NCBI GenBank assembly: GCA_029851415.1
Contig: CM056742.1
Span: 192,243,344 to 192,307,343, forward strand
Length of the DNA: 64,000 nt
Reading direction: 5' to 3'
DNA from: Eretmocerus hayati
Lineage: Eukaryota > Arthropoda > Insecta > Hymenoptera > Aphelinidae
The translations under genes were made by a program, and so were the position numbers. Every line of letters begins with the position of its first letter. Positions within the stretch are counted from its first letter, which is position 1. Below the pieces are notes generated by a model. That model was not told where the DNA came from, searched no databases, and saw only the letters and a list, made by a program, of their open reading frames with translations. Positions 12,190-21,839 of this stretch are shown here, piece after piece.

Positions 12190-12632
12190 TTTCCTGCAAG
12201 CGAATCTTTGCAGGAGCAACGATGCCCACAGTCTACTTGAGGCAGAAGCCTCAAGACTGCGAGCAGACGTTCTCATCATCTCCATGCAGAATCTCCATTC
12301 CCGAGAAGAGCGACCACGAACCACGGAAGATCTTGGGAGGGGATCAGCCATCCAAGTCTGGAATGGAACCATTAAAGAGACAAAGAAACCGACCAAGGGG
12401 TCGGGGTTCGTCCGAAGAGTCATCGGCGATATAGCGGTGTATAGCTGCTACTACTCACCGAACGTACTGATGAACGACTTTCTTCGGGAACTGCGGGAAC
12501 TTGAGGATAGTCTGAGACAGTGGAGAGGCCTCGCCGTAGTAGCGGGGGATTTTAACTCCAAAGCTCCAGCCTGGAGTGGAGGGCCAGAGGATGAAAGAGA
12601 TAACGCGCTGGAAACAACCATGGCCTTATTGA
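12182..12632 (+). pseudogene. R1-like ORF2, endonuclease N-terminal half
   Basis: Start of ORF2, an APE-like endonuclease that would nick target DNA to prime reverse transcription. Visible motifs: QANLCRSNDAH near residues 6-16 (family form QxNLxRSxxA), RADVLIIS near 28-34, and AGDFNSKAPAWSG near 121-133, the conserved GDFN block. The usual S-E-P/Q motif after LIIS reads S-M-Q-N, so the catalytic Glu seems to be missing. The frame is cut at about codon 150 by the 5.8 kb insertion; the rest of the domain is at 18.43 kb. The ATG at 12182 overlaps the gag stop. Confidence 0.82.
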
Positions 12633-12646
12633 GGGGGTGGGTGGAA

Positions 12647-12838
12647 AAAGGGCCTCAGTGCACTTAGGCCCTTTTTCCGGCCTACCGCTTTTTTGAACCC
12701 TTGAACCATGATCTATCACCCCATGAAAGTTGTTTTTCCATAAACTTCGAAAACCCCATAGATCAGAAAAAGGGCCTAAGTGCACTTAGGCCCTTTTACA
12801 TATTCGATAATACGGCCTAAGTGCACTTAGGCCCTTTT
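12647..12838. repeat. Three copies of a ~30 bp palindrome, left arm
   Basis: The core CCTAAGTGCACTTAGG, extended on both sides by GGG/CCC and A/T runs to a 30 bp perfect palindrome, occurs at about 12647-12677 (one mismatch), 12768-12797 and 12813-12838. The right arm has it at 18261-18290 and 18382-18412. Each can form a hairpin; they could be binding sites or structural ends. Confidence 0.8.
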
Positions 12839-14059
12839 GTCGATTATATGATGGGAGTTGCGCTCTTTTATCGATTGTATGATGAGAGTTAGATTCTCTG
12901 TCTATTATCTGAAGGCGGTTAAACCCGGCTAGACTCCTTGGACAGCTAGTTGTACAGTTTTGATGGGTGAGAACGAATCGCCTAACTACGATGCTGCACC
13001 ATTGGACACGAATGGTTCGCCAATCATTTTGAAGAGATAAGCATGACCTCACTATTTCATAAGCTTTGAGTGGGGAAAGAGCTTTCTAACGTCCCAAGGT
13101 CATCTCTGTGTCGCACGGTGTTTTGAGTAATCCTCCAAAAAAGTTGAAAATCGGCGTTCCATTAGTAAAATCGTGTTCCGATGGATTTCAATGAAACAAC
13201 CTGATTTTTTTCAACATATCTTCGGAACTCGGACAAATAGGAGAGCAGTATTCTTATATCGACAACCTGTGATTGAGGCCTCTAAGGAAATTGATAAAAC
13301 ATAAGAATTGATTTCTAACCATGTTACCTGTAATCAAGACGTTAGTTAAGCACTTCATCGTGTTTGCCGGGTCATGTTACAGCGAAAACGGTTTCGAAAA
13401 CTATCAGTCTTGGCGGTGGAAAGTGGTCAAAAATGCAAAAATTATCCTTGAAACAAATTTCAATCCAGTATTTGCATCTCTTGTGCATGCCCGTCCTCTG
13501 ATGTCTCTAAAATTAATTTCAATTGATGGCCGCCTGGTGTAACTCACTTCAGAATGGTCACTCGAGAAAGTCGGTTCGACGCGTTAGATCACGAGATCTA
13601 GCTGGTCCAAAAACTGAAAAACTCCAAGGTATCGAGTCCGTGAACCCGCGGCTTCTCCAATGGACGCCAAGAATGCGAATTTTGAGTCGGATCGTTCCCA
13701 AGACGTGAACATGTGTTTTTCGTGTATTTTTTGATGTAGAAACCGAATCCGTGGTCATTTTCGTCCCCAACCTTCAGGATTATCTGGTAGGCTCAAATGG
13801 AGTAAGATAGGCTAAAGTAGGTTCAAGAAACGAGATCAAGTAAGAAATTGATTGGGCCCCATTCACTGTGGCGCCCAAAAATCGGACTCGCAACGGGAGT
13901 TCGGAGGGTCCGGGTCATCATACCTCACTAAACTTTTTTCACAGTCTCGTACCACCTAGAAAATGGAGAATCCAGAGTGACTCCCTCAAATGGGCCTTCT
14001 GTCCAGAGCTACAAGCAATAACGTAAGAATTGCCCATATAAGCCCATGTCAAAAAGTGA

Positions 14060-14078
14060 TATATATATATATATATAT
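14060..14078. repeat. (TA)n at the inner edge of the left arm
   Basis: A short TA microsatellite ends the left arm. The matching point of the right arm is the longer TA tract at 16966-17020. Confidence 0.8.
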
Positions 14079-14467
14079 ACAATATGTGTCGGAATAGGTG
14101 TACATACCGCAACTGGGGTATAGATCGCATTTTGTAATTCCGTTGGGAAATATCAAAATTTTTTGTAATAACTCTCATTTTTTGTAACTTTTAATTGAAA
14201 ATGCCTTTCAAATCATTACATTTGTGATGCTTTGAAGGGGGTGCCAACTTCGCACGCGTGTTGATTTACCCTCAATCATTACATAACAAGCAAGCGTCTG
14301 CTGTGTAATGATTAGAGTGAGGGCCATCGAGGTTAAGCTACGATCCTTATCGTTTTTCTGTAAAGGATAATGAAATTATTACTGTTTTGCGGTAATGATG
14401 GTGACGAGAGTGATTGCAAGTGCGCGAGTGTTGATTCTTTTGTGGGCGTGCAGGCATCGGTTTAGCT

Positions 14468-15203
14468 GCGGATTAGGCTGCGGAGCAAATGATGCAGATC
14501 ATCAACATTGGATGCCATCATCGTGGTCCACGTGTTGCAGACGGCCTCCCCTAAAAAAGAGCTTCTGCGTCCTGCTGTGATCTTTACGACAGACGCTCTG
14601 TTGCGACACAATTCTCAAAATTCATTCAGCACACGCGACTGATCACTCCCGTGGCGTTTTTGTGCGGGCATCCACTCAGTCATACAGGAGTCCTGTGCCG
14701 TTTTCAGAAGTACAATACTCCCGTGTGCTAATAATAATATCCTTCGCGTACGCTAAGCTTATTACTCAATTTTAGCGTACGCTAAAGTCGCCTTTCGCGT
14801 GCGCTACTATGCAGAGTTTAATTTTTGCGTACGCTAATTCCCTGGAAGTATACACCATGAATTGTAGCGCACGCGAAAGGCAACTTTAGCGTACGCTAAA
14901 ATCGAGTAATAAGCTTAGCGCACGCGAGAGATATTCTTATTAGCACACGGGAGTATTGCACTTCTGAAAACGGCATAGGACTTCTGTATGACTGAGTGGA
15001 TGCCCGCACAAAAACGCCACGGGAGTGATCAGTCGCGTGTGCTGAATGAATTTTGAGAATTGTGTCGCAACAGAGAATCTGTCGTAAAGATCACAGCAGG
15101 ACGCAGAAGCTCTCTTTTAGGGGAGGCCGTCTGCAACAAGTGGACCACGATGATGGCATTCAATGTTGATGATCTGCATCATTTGCTCCGCAGCCTAATC
15201 CGC
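14468..15203. repeat. Palindrome with 340 bp arms and GCGTACGC motifs
   Basis: Arms 14468-14807 and 14864-15203 around a 56 bp loop, near identical. The central ~200 bp holds seven variants of the 14 bp palindrome TTAGCGTACGCTAA (for example 14773-14786). No coding potential is evident; ORFs at 14395 and 15060 are on the arms. Confidence 0.85.
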
Positions 15204-15210
15204 TATCGAA

Positions 15211-16168
15211 TTCTGGCTATCAAATCATGTTCTTTGGCCTTCAAAAAATGTATCTTCATGCTTGCTAAGTGAATATTGAGTGACCTCAGTTTCACACACT
15301 CAATGGAACCATCTTTCACGTGCAGGATCGATGAAAATGCATTCAGACGTTGAATCGCAATTGGATATCTTGTGTGACATACCCATAGATATGCTGATGA
15401 AATTTGGAGGCCATTGAACTCGATTTCGCAACGTTATCCAACTTTTAGTGGACCAACTATCCCAAAAATTGACCCAGTATTGGGGAAAAGGGCCTAATTA
15501 CATTTTTTCGAATGGCTGTATACCTCTCAAAATCGACAGCTACCTTCCAATTCCTGTGCGGTTGTTTTGGGGATGCCAAAACCTTTGAAATAAGCCAGGT
15601 ATGCGCATCGAATCATGCCACGGGCATGATATAGTTAGTTTTTATCGTTTTTCTCGAAATGGCCGTTTTGTAATTAGGCCCTTTTTCCACCCACCTCCTC
15701 AATTACAAAACGGCCATTTCGAGGAAAACGATAAAAACTAATTGTATCATGCCCGTGGCATGATTCGATGCGCATACCTGGCTTATTTCAAAGGTTTTGG
15801 CATCTCCCAAACAACCGCACAGGAATTGGAAGGTAGCTGTCGATTTTGAGAGGTATACAGCCATTCGAAAAAATGTAATTAGGCCCTTTTCCCCAATACT
15901 GGGTCAATTTTTGGGATAGTTGGTCCACTAAAAGTTGGATAACGTTGCGAAATCGACTTTAATGGCCTCCAAATTTCATCAGCATATCTACGGGTATGTC
16001 ACACAAGATATCCAATTGCGATTCAACGTCTTAATGCATTTTCATCGATTCTGCACGTGAAAGATGGTTCCATTGAGTGTGTGAAACTGAGGTCACTCAA
16101 TATTCACTTAGCAAGCATGAAGTTACATTTTTTGAAGGCCAAAGAAGATGATTTGATAGCCAGAATTG
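15211..16168. repeat. Palindrome with ~465 bp arms, loop matches the host element's terminus
   Basis: Arms 15211-15675 and 15701-16168 around a 25 bp loop. The loop and its edges (about 15674-15702) read AGGCCCTTTTTCCACCCACC then TCCTCAATT, the same as the right terminus of the 5.8 kb element. The palindrome starts 7 bp after the previous one ends. Confidence 0.85.
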
Positions 16169-16204
16169 GTAGAAAAGAGATATGGAGGTCATAAGAATTT
16201 TTTA

Positions 16205-16510
16205 AAAATTTTTTCGTGAAGAAATAGGCCCTTTCTATCAATACCCCACCACTTAGGTCCTTTATCCCGATATCAATAGTGGAGTTAGGCCCTCTTGAAC
16301 GAGTTTTTCCGGTAACTTAGGCCCTTTTCACCAATATTGTTGCACTTAGGCCCTTTTTACCAATAATGTTGCACTTAGGCCCTTTTCACCAATACTGTTG
16401 CACTTAGGCCTTTTTTACCAATACTGTTGAACTTAGGCCCTTTTTACCAGTACTTCTGCGTTGAGGCTCTTTTAACAATACCCTTGCACTTGGGCCCTTT
16501 TTTCGAACAA
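16205..16510. repeat. Tandem array of a ~30 bp unit with CACTTAGGCCC
   Basis: About nine to ten degenerate units of the form TTGCACTTAGGCCCTTTTTA then CCAATACTG. Each unit includes one half of the CCTAAGTGCACTTAGG palindrome, so it was probably amplified from it. Confidence 0.8.
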
Positions 16511-16799
16511 AATTTTCCTGTTGTTTGGGCTCTTTTAGAAAATCTTCGAGGTCTTGGTGACTTTGTGGGTACCCCTCTCTGCAGTGATATGACCCTTTTA
16601 CGTAGTCACATTCGTGCTGAGATTCGATTCCTAAACAAAGCTCTCTTCCGGAGTCTCATTGTTATAATCTTTTGAGGGGAATTCGGAGGTGTCTAGTTTC
16701 CCCAGTCAAACAACGATAAGATGAGAAATCCAATCTGTCGGAGTTATGATTTTCCAAAGAATAGCTATGTATGAAGGAATCGTACCCGTGAAATACACT

Positions 16800-16979
16800 C
16801 ATTGCGCTGACAAGGGGAGTCCGGAGGGTCCGGGTCACCAAATCTCACCAAACTTTTTCCACAGGCTCGCACCACCCAGGACATGGAGAATCCAGAGTAA
16901 TTCCATCAAATGGGCTTTCAGTTCAGAGCTGCAAGCATAAACGCTAGCATTGCCAGTATACCCATTATATATATATATA

Positions 16980-17023
<44 letters not shown>

Positions 17024-17180
17024 TTTTTGACATGGGTTTATATGGGCAATTCTTACGTTTTTGCTTGTGGCTCTGGACAGAAGGCCCATTTGGTGAAGTC
17101 ACTCTGGATTCTCCATTTTCTAGGTGGTACGAGACTGTGAAAAAAGTTTAGTGAGGTATGATGACCAGGATTCCGAACTC
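16800..17180. repeat. Palindrome centred on a (TA)n tract
   Basis: 16805-16965 is the reverse complement of 17020-17180 at lower identity, with TA repeats (16966-17020) at the centre. The left half is also a direct repeat of 13885-14060, so part of the arm exists three times in the insertion. Confidence 0.7.
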
Positions 17181-18431
17181 CCGTTGCGAGTCTGATTTTC
17201 GGGCGCCACAGTGAATGGGGCCCAATCAATTTCTTACTTGATCTCGTTCCTTGAGCCTACTTTAGCCTATTTTACTCCTTTTGAGCCTACCAGACAATCC
17301 TGAAGGTTGGGGACGGAAATGACCACGAATTCGGTATCTACATCAAAAAATACACGAAAAACACATGTTCACGTCTTGGGAACGATCATGATCGTCTTGG
17401 GAATGATCCGACTCGAAATTCGCATTCTTGGCGTCCATTGGAGGAGCCGCGGGTTCACGGACTCGATACCTTGGAGTTCTTCATTTTTTGGACCAGCTAG
17501 ATCTCGTGATCTAACGCGTCAAACCGACTTCCTCGAGTGACCATTCTGAAGTGAGTTACACCGGGCGGCTATCTATTGAAATCACTTTTAGAGACATCAG
17601 AGGACGCGCATGCACAAGAGATGCAAGTACTGGATTGAAATTTGTTCCAAAGATAATTTTTTGCATTTTTGACCACTTTCCACCGCCAAGACTGATAGTT
17701 TTCGAAACCGTTTTCGCTGTAACATGACCCGGCAAACACGATGAAGTGGTTAACTAACGTCTTGATTACAGATAACATGGTTAGAAATTAATTCTTATGT
17801 TTTATCAATTTCCTTAGAGGCCTCAATCACAGGTTGTCAATATAACAATACTGCTCTCCTATTTGTCCGAGTTCCGAAGATATGTTGAAAAAAATCAGGT
17901 TGTTTCATTGAAATCCATCGGAACCTGATTTTACTATAGGAACGCCGATTCTCAACTTTTTTGGAGGATTACTTAAAATACCGTACGACACAGAGACGAC
18001 CTTGGGACGTTAGAAAGCTCTTTCCCCACTCAAAACTTATGAATTGGTGAGGTCATGCTTTTCTCTTCAAAATGATTGGCGAACCATTCGTGTCCAATGA
18101 TGCAGCGTCGTAGTTAGGCGATTCGTTCTTACCCGTCAAAACTATACAACTAGCTGTCCAAGGAGTCTAGCTGGGTCTAACTGCCTTCAGATAATAGACA
18201 GAGGATCTAACTCTCATCATACAATCGATAAAAGAGCGTAACTCCCATCATATAATCGGCAAAAGGGCCTAAGTGCACTTAGGCCCTTTTTCTGATCTAT
18301 CGGGTTTTCGAAGTTTATGGAAAAACAACTTTCATGGGGTGATAGATCATGGTTCAAGGGTTCAAAAAAGCGGTAGGCCGGAAAAAGGGCCTAAGTGCGC
18401 TTAGGCCCTTTTTCCACCCACCCCCTCAATC

Positions 18432-18863
18432 GGACCTGATTTGCCTTGACGAGGTAGGGAGGTGACATGGCACAGAGGGGCATCATCCTCAGTGCTCGAC
18501 TTAACGTTTGTTAGCGCGCCTCTCATAAGACGAGTCACGAAGTGGCAGGTCCTTGACTCGGAAACGCTCAGCGACCACCGCCATATTTTCTTCAAGATAG
18601 ACCATGGCCGAGATGCAGGCGTAGCACGGCAGATCGAGGGATGGCAAGTCCGAAAACTGGACGAGGAAAGCTTCAAAGAAGCAATCCTGAGAGCAGAGGA
18701 CACCGGAGAAGAGCTCTCGCCGGAGGAGACGGTGACGAGCGTCATCCGGTCCATCACCCGAGCCTGCGACGCCTCCATGCCGAGGAGGAAGCAACCCGGG
18801 TTCCAGAAGATTCTTCTTGTAAATGCAAGGACTCTCAAAAGAATAATTGCCCAAGACCGATAA
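18432..18863 (+). pseudogene. R1-like ORF2, endonuclease C-terminal half
   Basis: Resumes the endonuclease after the 5.8 kb insertion. Visible are TWHRGASSSVLDLTFVS (the family's T-W-x-x-G ... S-x-x-D-x-x-x block) and ETLSDHRHIFFKI, with the conserved S-D-H near codon 37-39 of the frame starting at 18462. A one-base frame change around 18455 separates the first ~10 codons from the rest. A linker toward the reverse transcriptase follows, but similarity ends at about 18840-18860 and no RT motifs are found after it, so the element is 3'-truncated. Confidence 0.8.
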
Positions 18864-21421
18864 CCGACCTTAGCTACCTCTGGGAATTATTTACTGAGAG
18901 CAGATTTTTAACGATTCTCACGTCATCTCGTGGACGACCTAGGTCCAACTAGAAAGGTTTGAATCGACTTTTGCCAGTGGGCATTTTGATGGTCTTGAAA
19001 AAACCTACAATTTGTTCACTGGTAAAAGTCGGTTATTGTACTTTTTATAGGAGCTCCAGCAGTGGGCAAAAGAGCAATTTTAAAAAATGGAAACTTTAAG
19101 ACTAAAATGTCAAAAACGTCCATGATATTTATCTACCATACTTCTCCAGTACGTTCTTTGAGGTGTCTCCTTATACCAAAAGAATTTTTGGGAGAGCATT
19201 CTTTCCTTTTTTTCAAAACGCATCCCAAAATGCCGTTTTTGCAATTTTCTCAAGTACGTCATCATTGTGACGTGTCTCTCTCTCCCTCTCTCTGAGACCC
19301 CTGAGTCCATCCTCATTCATTAGCAGGTGTGAAATGGATCAGAGCCGTGATTCTTTCGGTCGAGGGATGAGGCAACAGGTAAGTTCACATCATTCAGGGA
19401 TTCGAACCCTCTCCTGCACTGTTTGTGGAAGCCAACAATGAATTCAAACCTGAGATTGTGTATGATACTATTCCTGAGCATGGAGAAAGGCCTCATCATA
19501 CATCACCCTTGGATGAGTAAACTATGATCAGCAAATGTTGCAGATATCTCCAGAGCCCTCCTCCAGACCAAGGAATACATATCCCAATCATTCACGAAGT
19601 TGAGAGTTGTCATTTGTTCGTCATAAGTCCATGGAACCGTAGCCCACAATGAGAAGACTGGTAAGTTTCCGCCGAATTTTCGTGGAAGAATTGCCTGAAG
19701 GAATGTCGAAAACCCCTTCCATGACTTCCAAACAACGACCTTACAGTACCATTCAAAAGTTCTCGATGAGTGAGCACTCAAGTACCCTGACTTGCAACAG
19801 CAATAAGTCGAGTTCTACGCGTCGTAGGAAAATTCCCAAAAAAGCACCTCAAAGAACAGATGAAATACCATTTTTATTCGCTTTTATTGAACTCGGCCGC
19901 GGCCGCGCCACCGAATTCTTCGTGTGAGTGTGTCACTGACGTGGAATTGCGTGGTATCCCGCGTATTCGTGTGGGTTTCCGAGCTCTGCGCGATTCAATA
20001 TTTGTGTAAATGCAAATAGGTTTGTGCGCAGCGTCGGACCTCTCTCTCTTTCTCATTGCATATTTATCGTAGAGTTTTATTCGCGCGATCAGCAAGACTG
20101 GCAAGAGCCTCGCTTTAGAATATCACAGCAGCCGACGCAACTCGTCGATTCTTCGCAAACCCTACAAATTTCACTCTTTCTAGTTTTGATTAATCAAAAC
20201 ATAATGATTATCAACAAATAGAAATGAGATGCCTATCCAATAACAAGTATAACAAATGCCTGTAGGACCCATATAACCTCCTCGAAGTGCTGCCACTGCC
20301 ACGCGATGCTGTCCTGTCAAGCCTAAACTACTGCTGGCTGTGTTGCTGCTTTTTATTTAGTGCTGTTATTGTGATGATTTGATGTTTCTCAGTTTTCAGC
20401 AGTTTTCAGAGTGCGGTCGATCTCGCCTAGCTATTGAATTCTTACAAGTTTTCTGCATGCGGCCTTGCTATACCATGGTCTTATCAAAAGTTTCTCTCCA
20501 CCACGTGTGACCAATAAGTTTGTGATGAGTGTTAGCAGATGAAAAATAATAGTTACCTCTAAGAGTTGAATAGTTTCATCTTTTTGCAAGCTCAGAGAGG
20601 AAGTTGAGGCCTCAGTGTGCAATCAAGTTTTGTGGTGTATGTACAGTAAGCGCGCTGAGCCAAAGTCCTGGTCTTCAATCATGAAGCACAATCAAGGTGA
20701 TGAATGATATTTCATGAGACACTGTGTGCTTCTTGATTTGTCATTGAATTCAGACTTTCTCCTCACTCTTAGTATCGTATGCTTCAAGAATCTTCAGATG
20801 AATGACGGAATGGACTACATTCAAAAGTAAAATAGTCACAGTGGCTCTACGCGTTATGAACTTGTTTATTTGAACCATTGAGGATGCTTCCTGTCACTTC
20901 TTGATGCATCACAGAGATTCAACAGTCTCTTTCGGTTGAATTTTCATGGGTCCAGCCATTAAAGTGTAGCATACCATGTTATATTGGGCTGAAGACTCAT
21001 TCTATTTCTAATAAATTTCACTCTACTGATTTAGGAATATGATCATCCATGTTCGAGCTTTGGCATGTGATGTATCATATGATCTTAACGGATGGAGATG
21101 TCCTGATGATAAATTAATATATCATTGGATGTCTTCATATTCTAGTTATAAGGGTAACACAGCCTCTTAAATGTGATTTGACTGTAGCTTGTGAATTAAT
21201 TCAGCATTATCGGTATGCTCAACATGAGATGAGAAATTATTTCTGGTAAACCATAGCTTACTCATTTATTCCACTTTTTATCAATTTGCACTCTGAAGGA
21301 CTTAAGAAAAAATGAATACCCAAGGAATCTTAAGAATAATATCTCAACATTCTGGCTGATATTAATATCCTTCATTCATGTTCTATATTCCAAGCGATTA
21401 GAATAAAACTAAAATTGAGAA
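18864..21421. other. Non-coding stretch, unassigned
   Basis: No supported gene or RNA. A CT-rich run is at 19277-19294 and a NotI-like GCGGCCGC at 19898-19906 in a short GC-rich patch (19890-20000). The rest is AT-rich with short random ORFs. Confidence 0.4.
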
Positions 21422-21839
21422 AATAAAATAATTTAAAAAAACATTTTAAAAATTCGCTTTTATGTGAACCGTTAAGCATAATTGCATGTCAAAATTTGAA
21501 GAAAATGAAAACAGTTATCTATGTTTCTGTCATAAACAAAGAGTAAGTCAGTTGACGTTCAGCTTCACGAATTCCATAATTTCAAGATATCAAAATGGTA
21601 AAAGCGTGGGTTGTAAACTTGACACATCAAGAGTAGTTTTCACCAATCAACCCACGCTTTTACCATTTTGATATCTTGAAATTATGGAATTCGTGGAGCT
21701 GGACGTCAACTGACTTACTCTTTGTTTATGACAGAAACATAGATAACAGTTTTCATTTTCTTCAAATTTTGACATGCAATTATGCTTAACGGTTCACATA
21801 AAAGCGAATTTTTAAAATGTTTTTTTAAATTATTTTATT
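21422..21839. mobile_element. Near-perfect hairpin MITE, 192 bp arms
   Basis: Arms 21422-21613 and 21648-21839 flank a 34 bp loop; I see only a handful of mismatches. The outer ends are AT-rich (AATAAAATAATTT). The two arms would fold into a long stem. No ORF matters. It resembles a foldback MITE. Confidence 0.85.

Larger units (their letters stand above)
12628..18431. mobile_element. 5.8 kb insertion with 1.4 kb TIRs and nested palindromes
   Basis: Both ends begin ATTGAGGGGGTGGGTGG followed by AAAAAGGGCC. The left arm (about 12628-14078) and right arm (about 17020-18431) are reverse complements over ~1.4 kb at roughly 95 percent or better by eye; paired ORFs on opposite strands come from this. 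The 2.9 kb between the arms holds two further large palindromes (14468-15203, 15211-16168), a tandem array (16205-16510) and a reversed copy of part of the arm (16800-16965). No transposase was recognised. It separates the two halves of the endonuclease. No clear target duplication was found. Confidence 0.85.

Noticed and set aside
16205..16510. Second CRISPR-like array of ~30 bp units
   Set aside because: Whole unit is repeated with drift; no spacers; derived from the element's palindrome.
13321..17778. Paired ORFs on both sides of the 5.8 kb element as genes
   Set aside because: Each pair is the two arms of the TIR; no protein domain seen, and frames hold stops in one arm or the other.
19890..19930. 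NotI-like sequence next to an EcoRI-like site as a cloning-vector junction
   Set aside because: The surrounding sequence continues as ordinary genomic DNA without vector features; short GC-rich patch by chance is enough.
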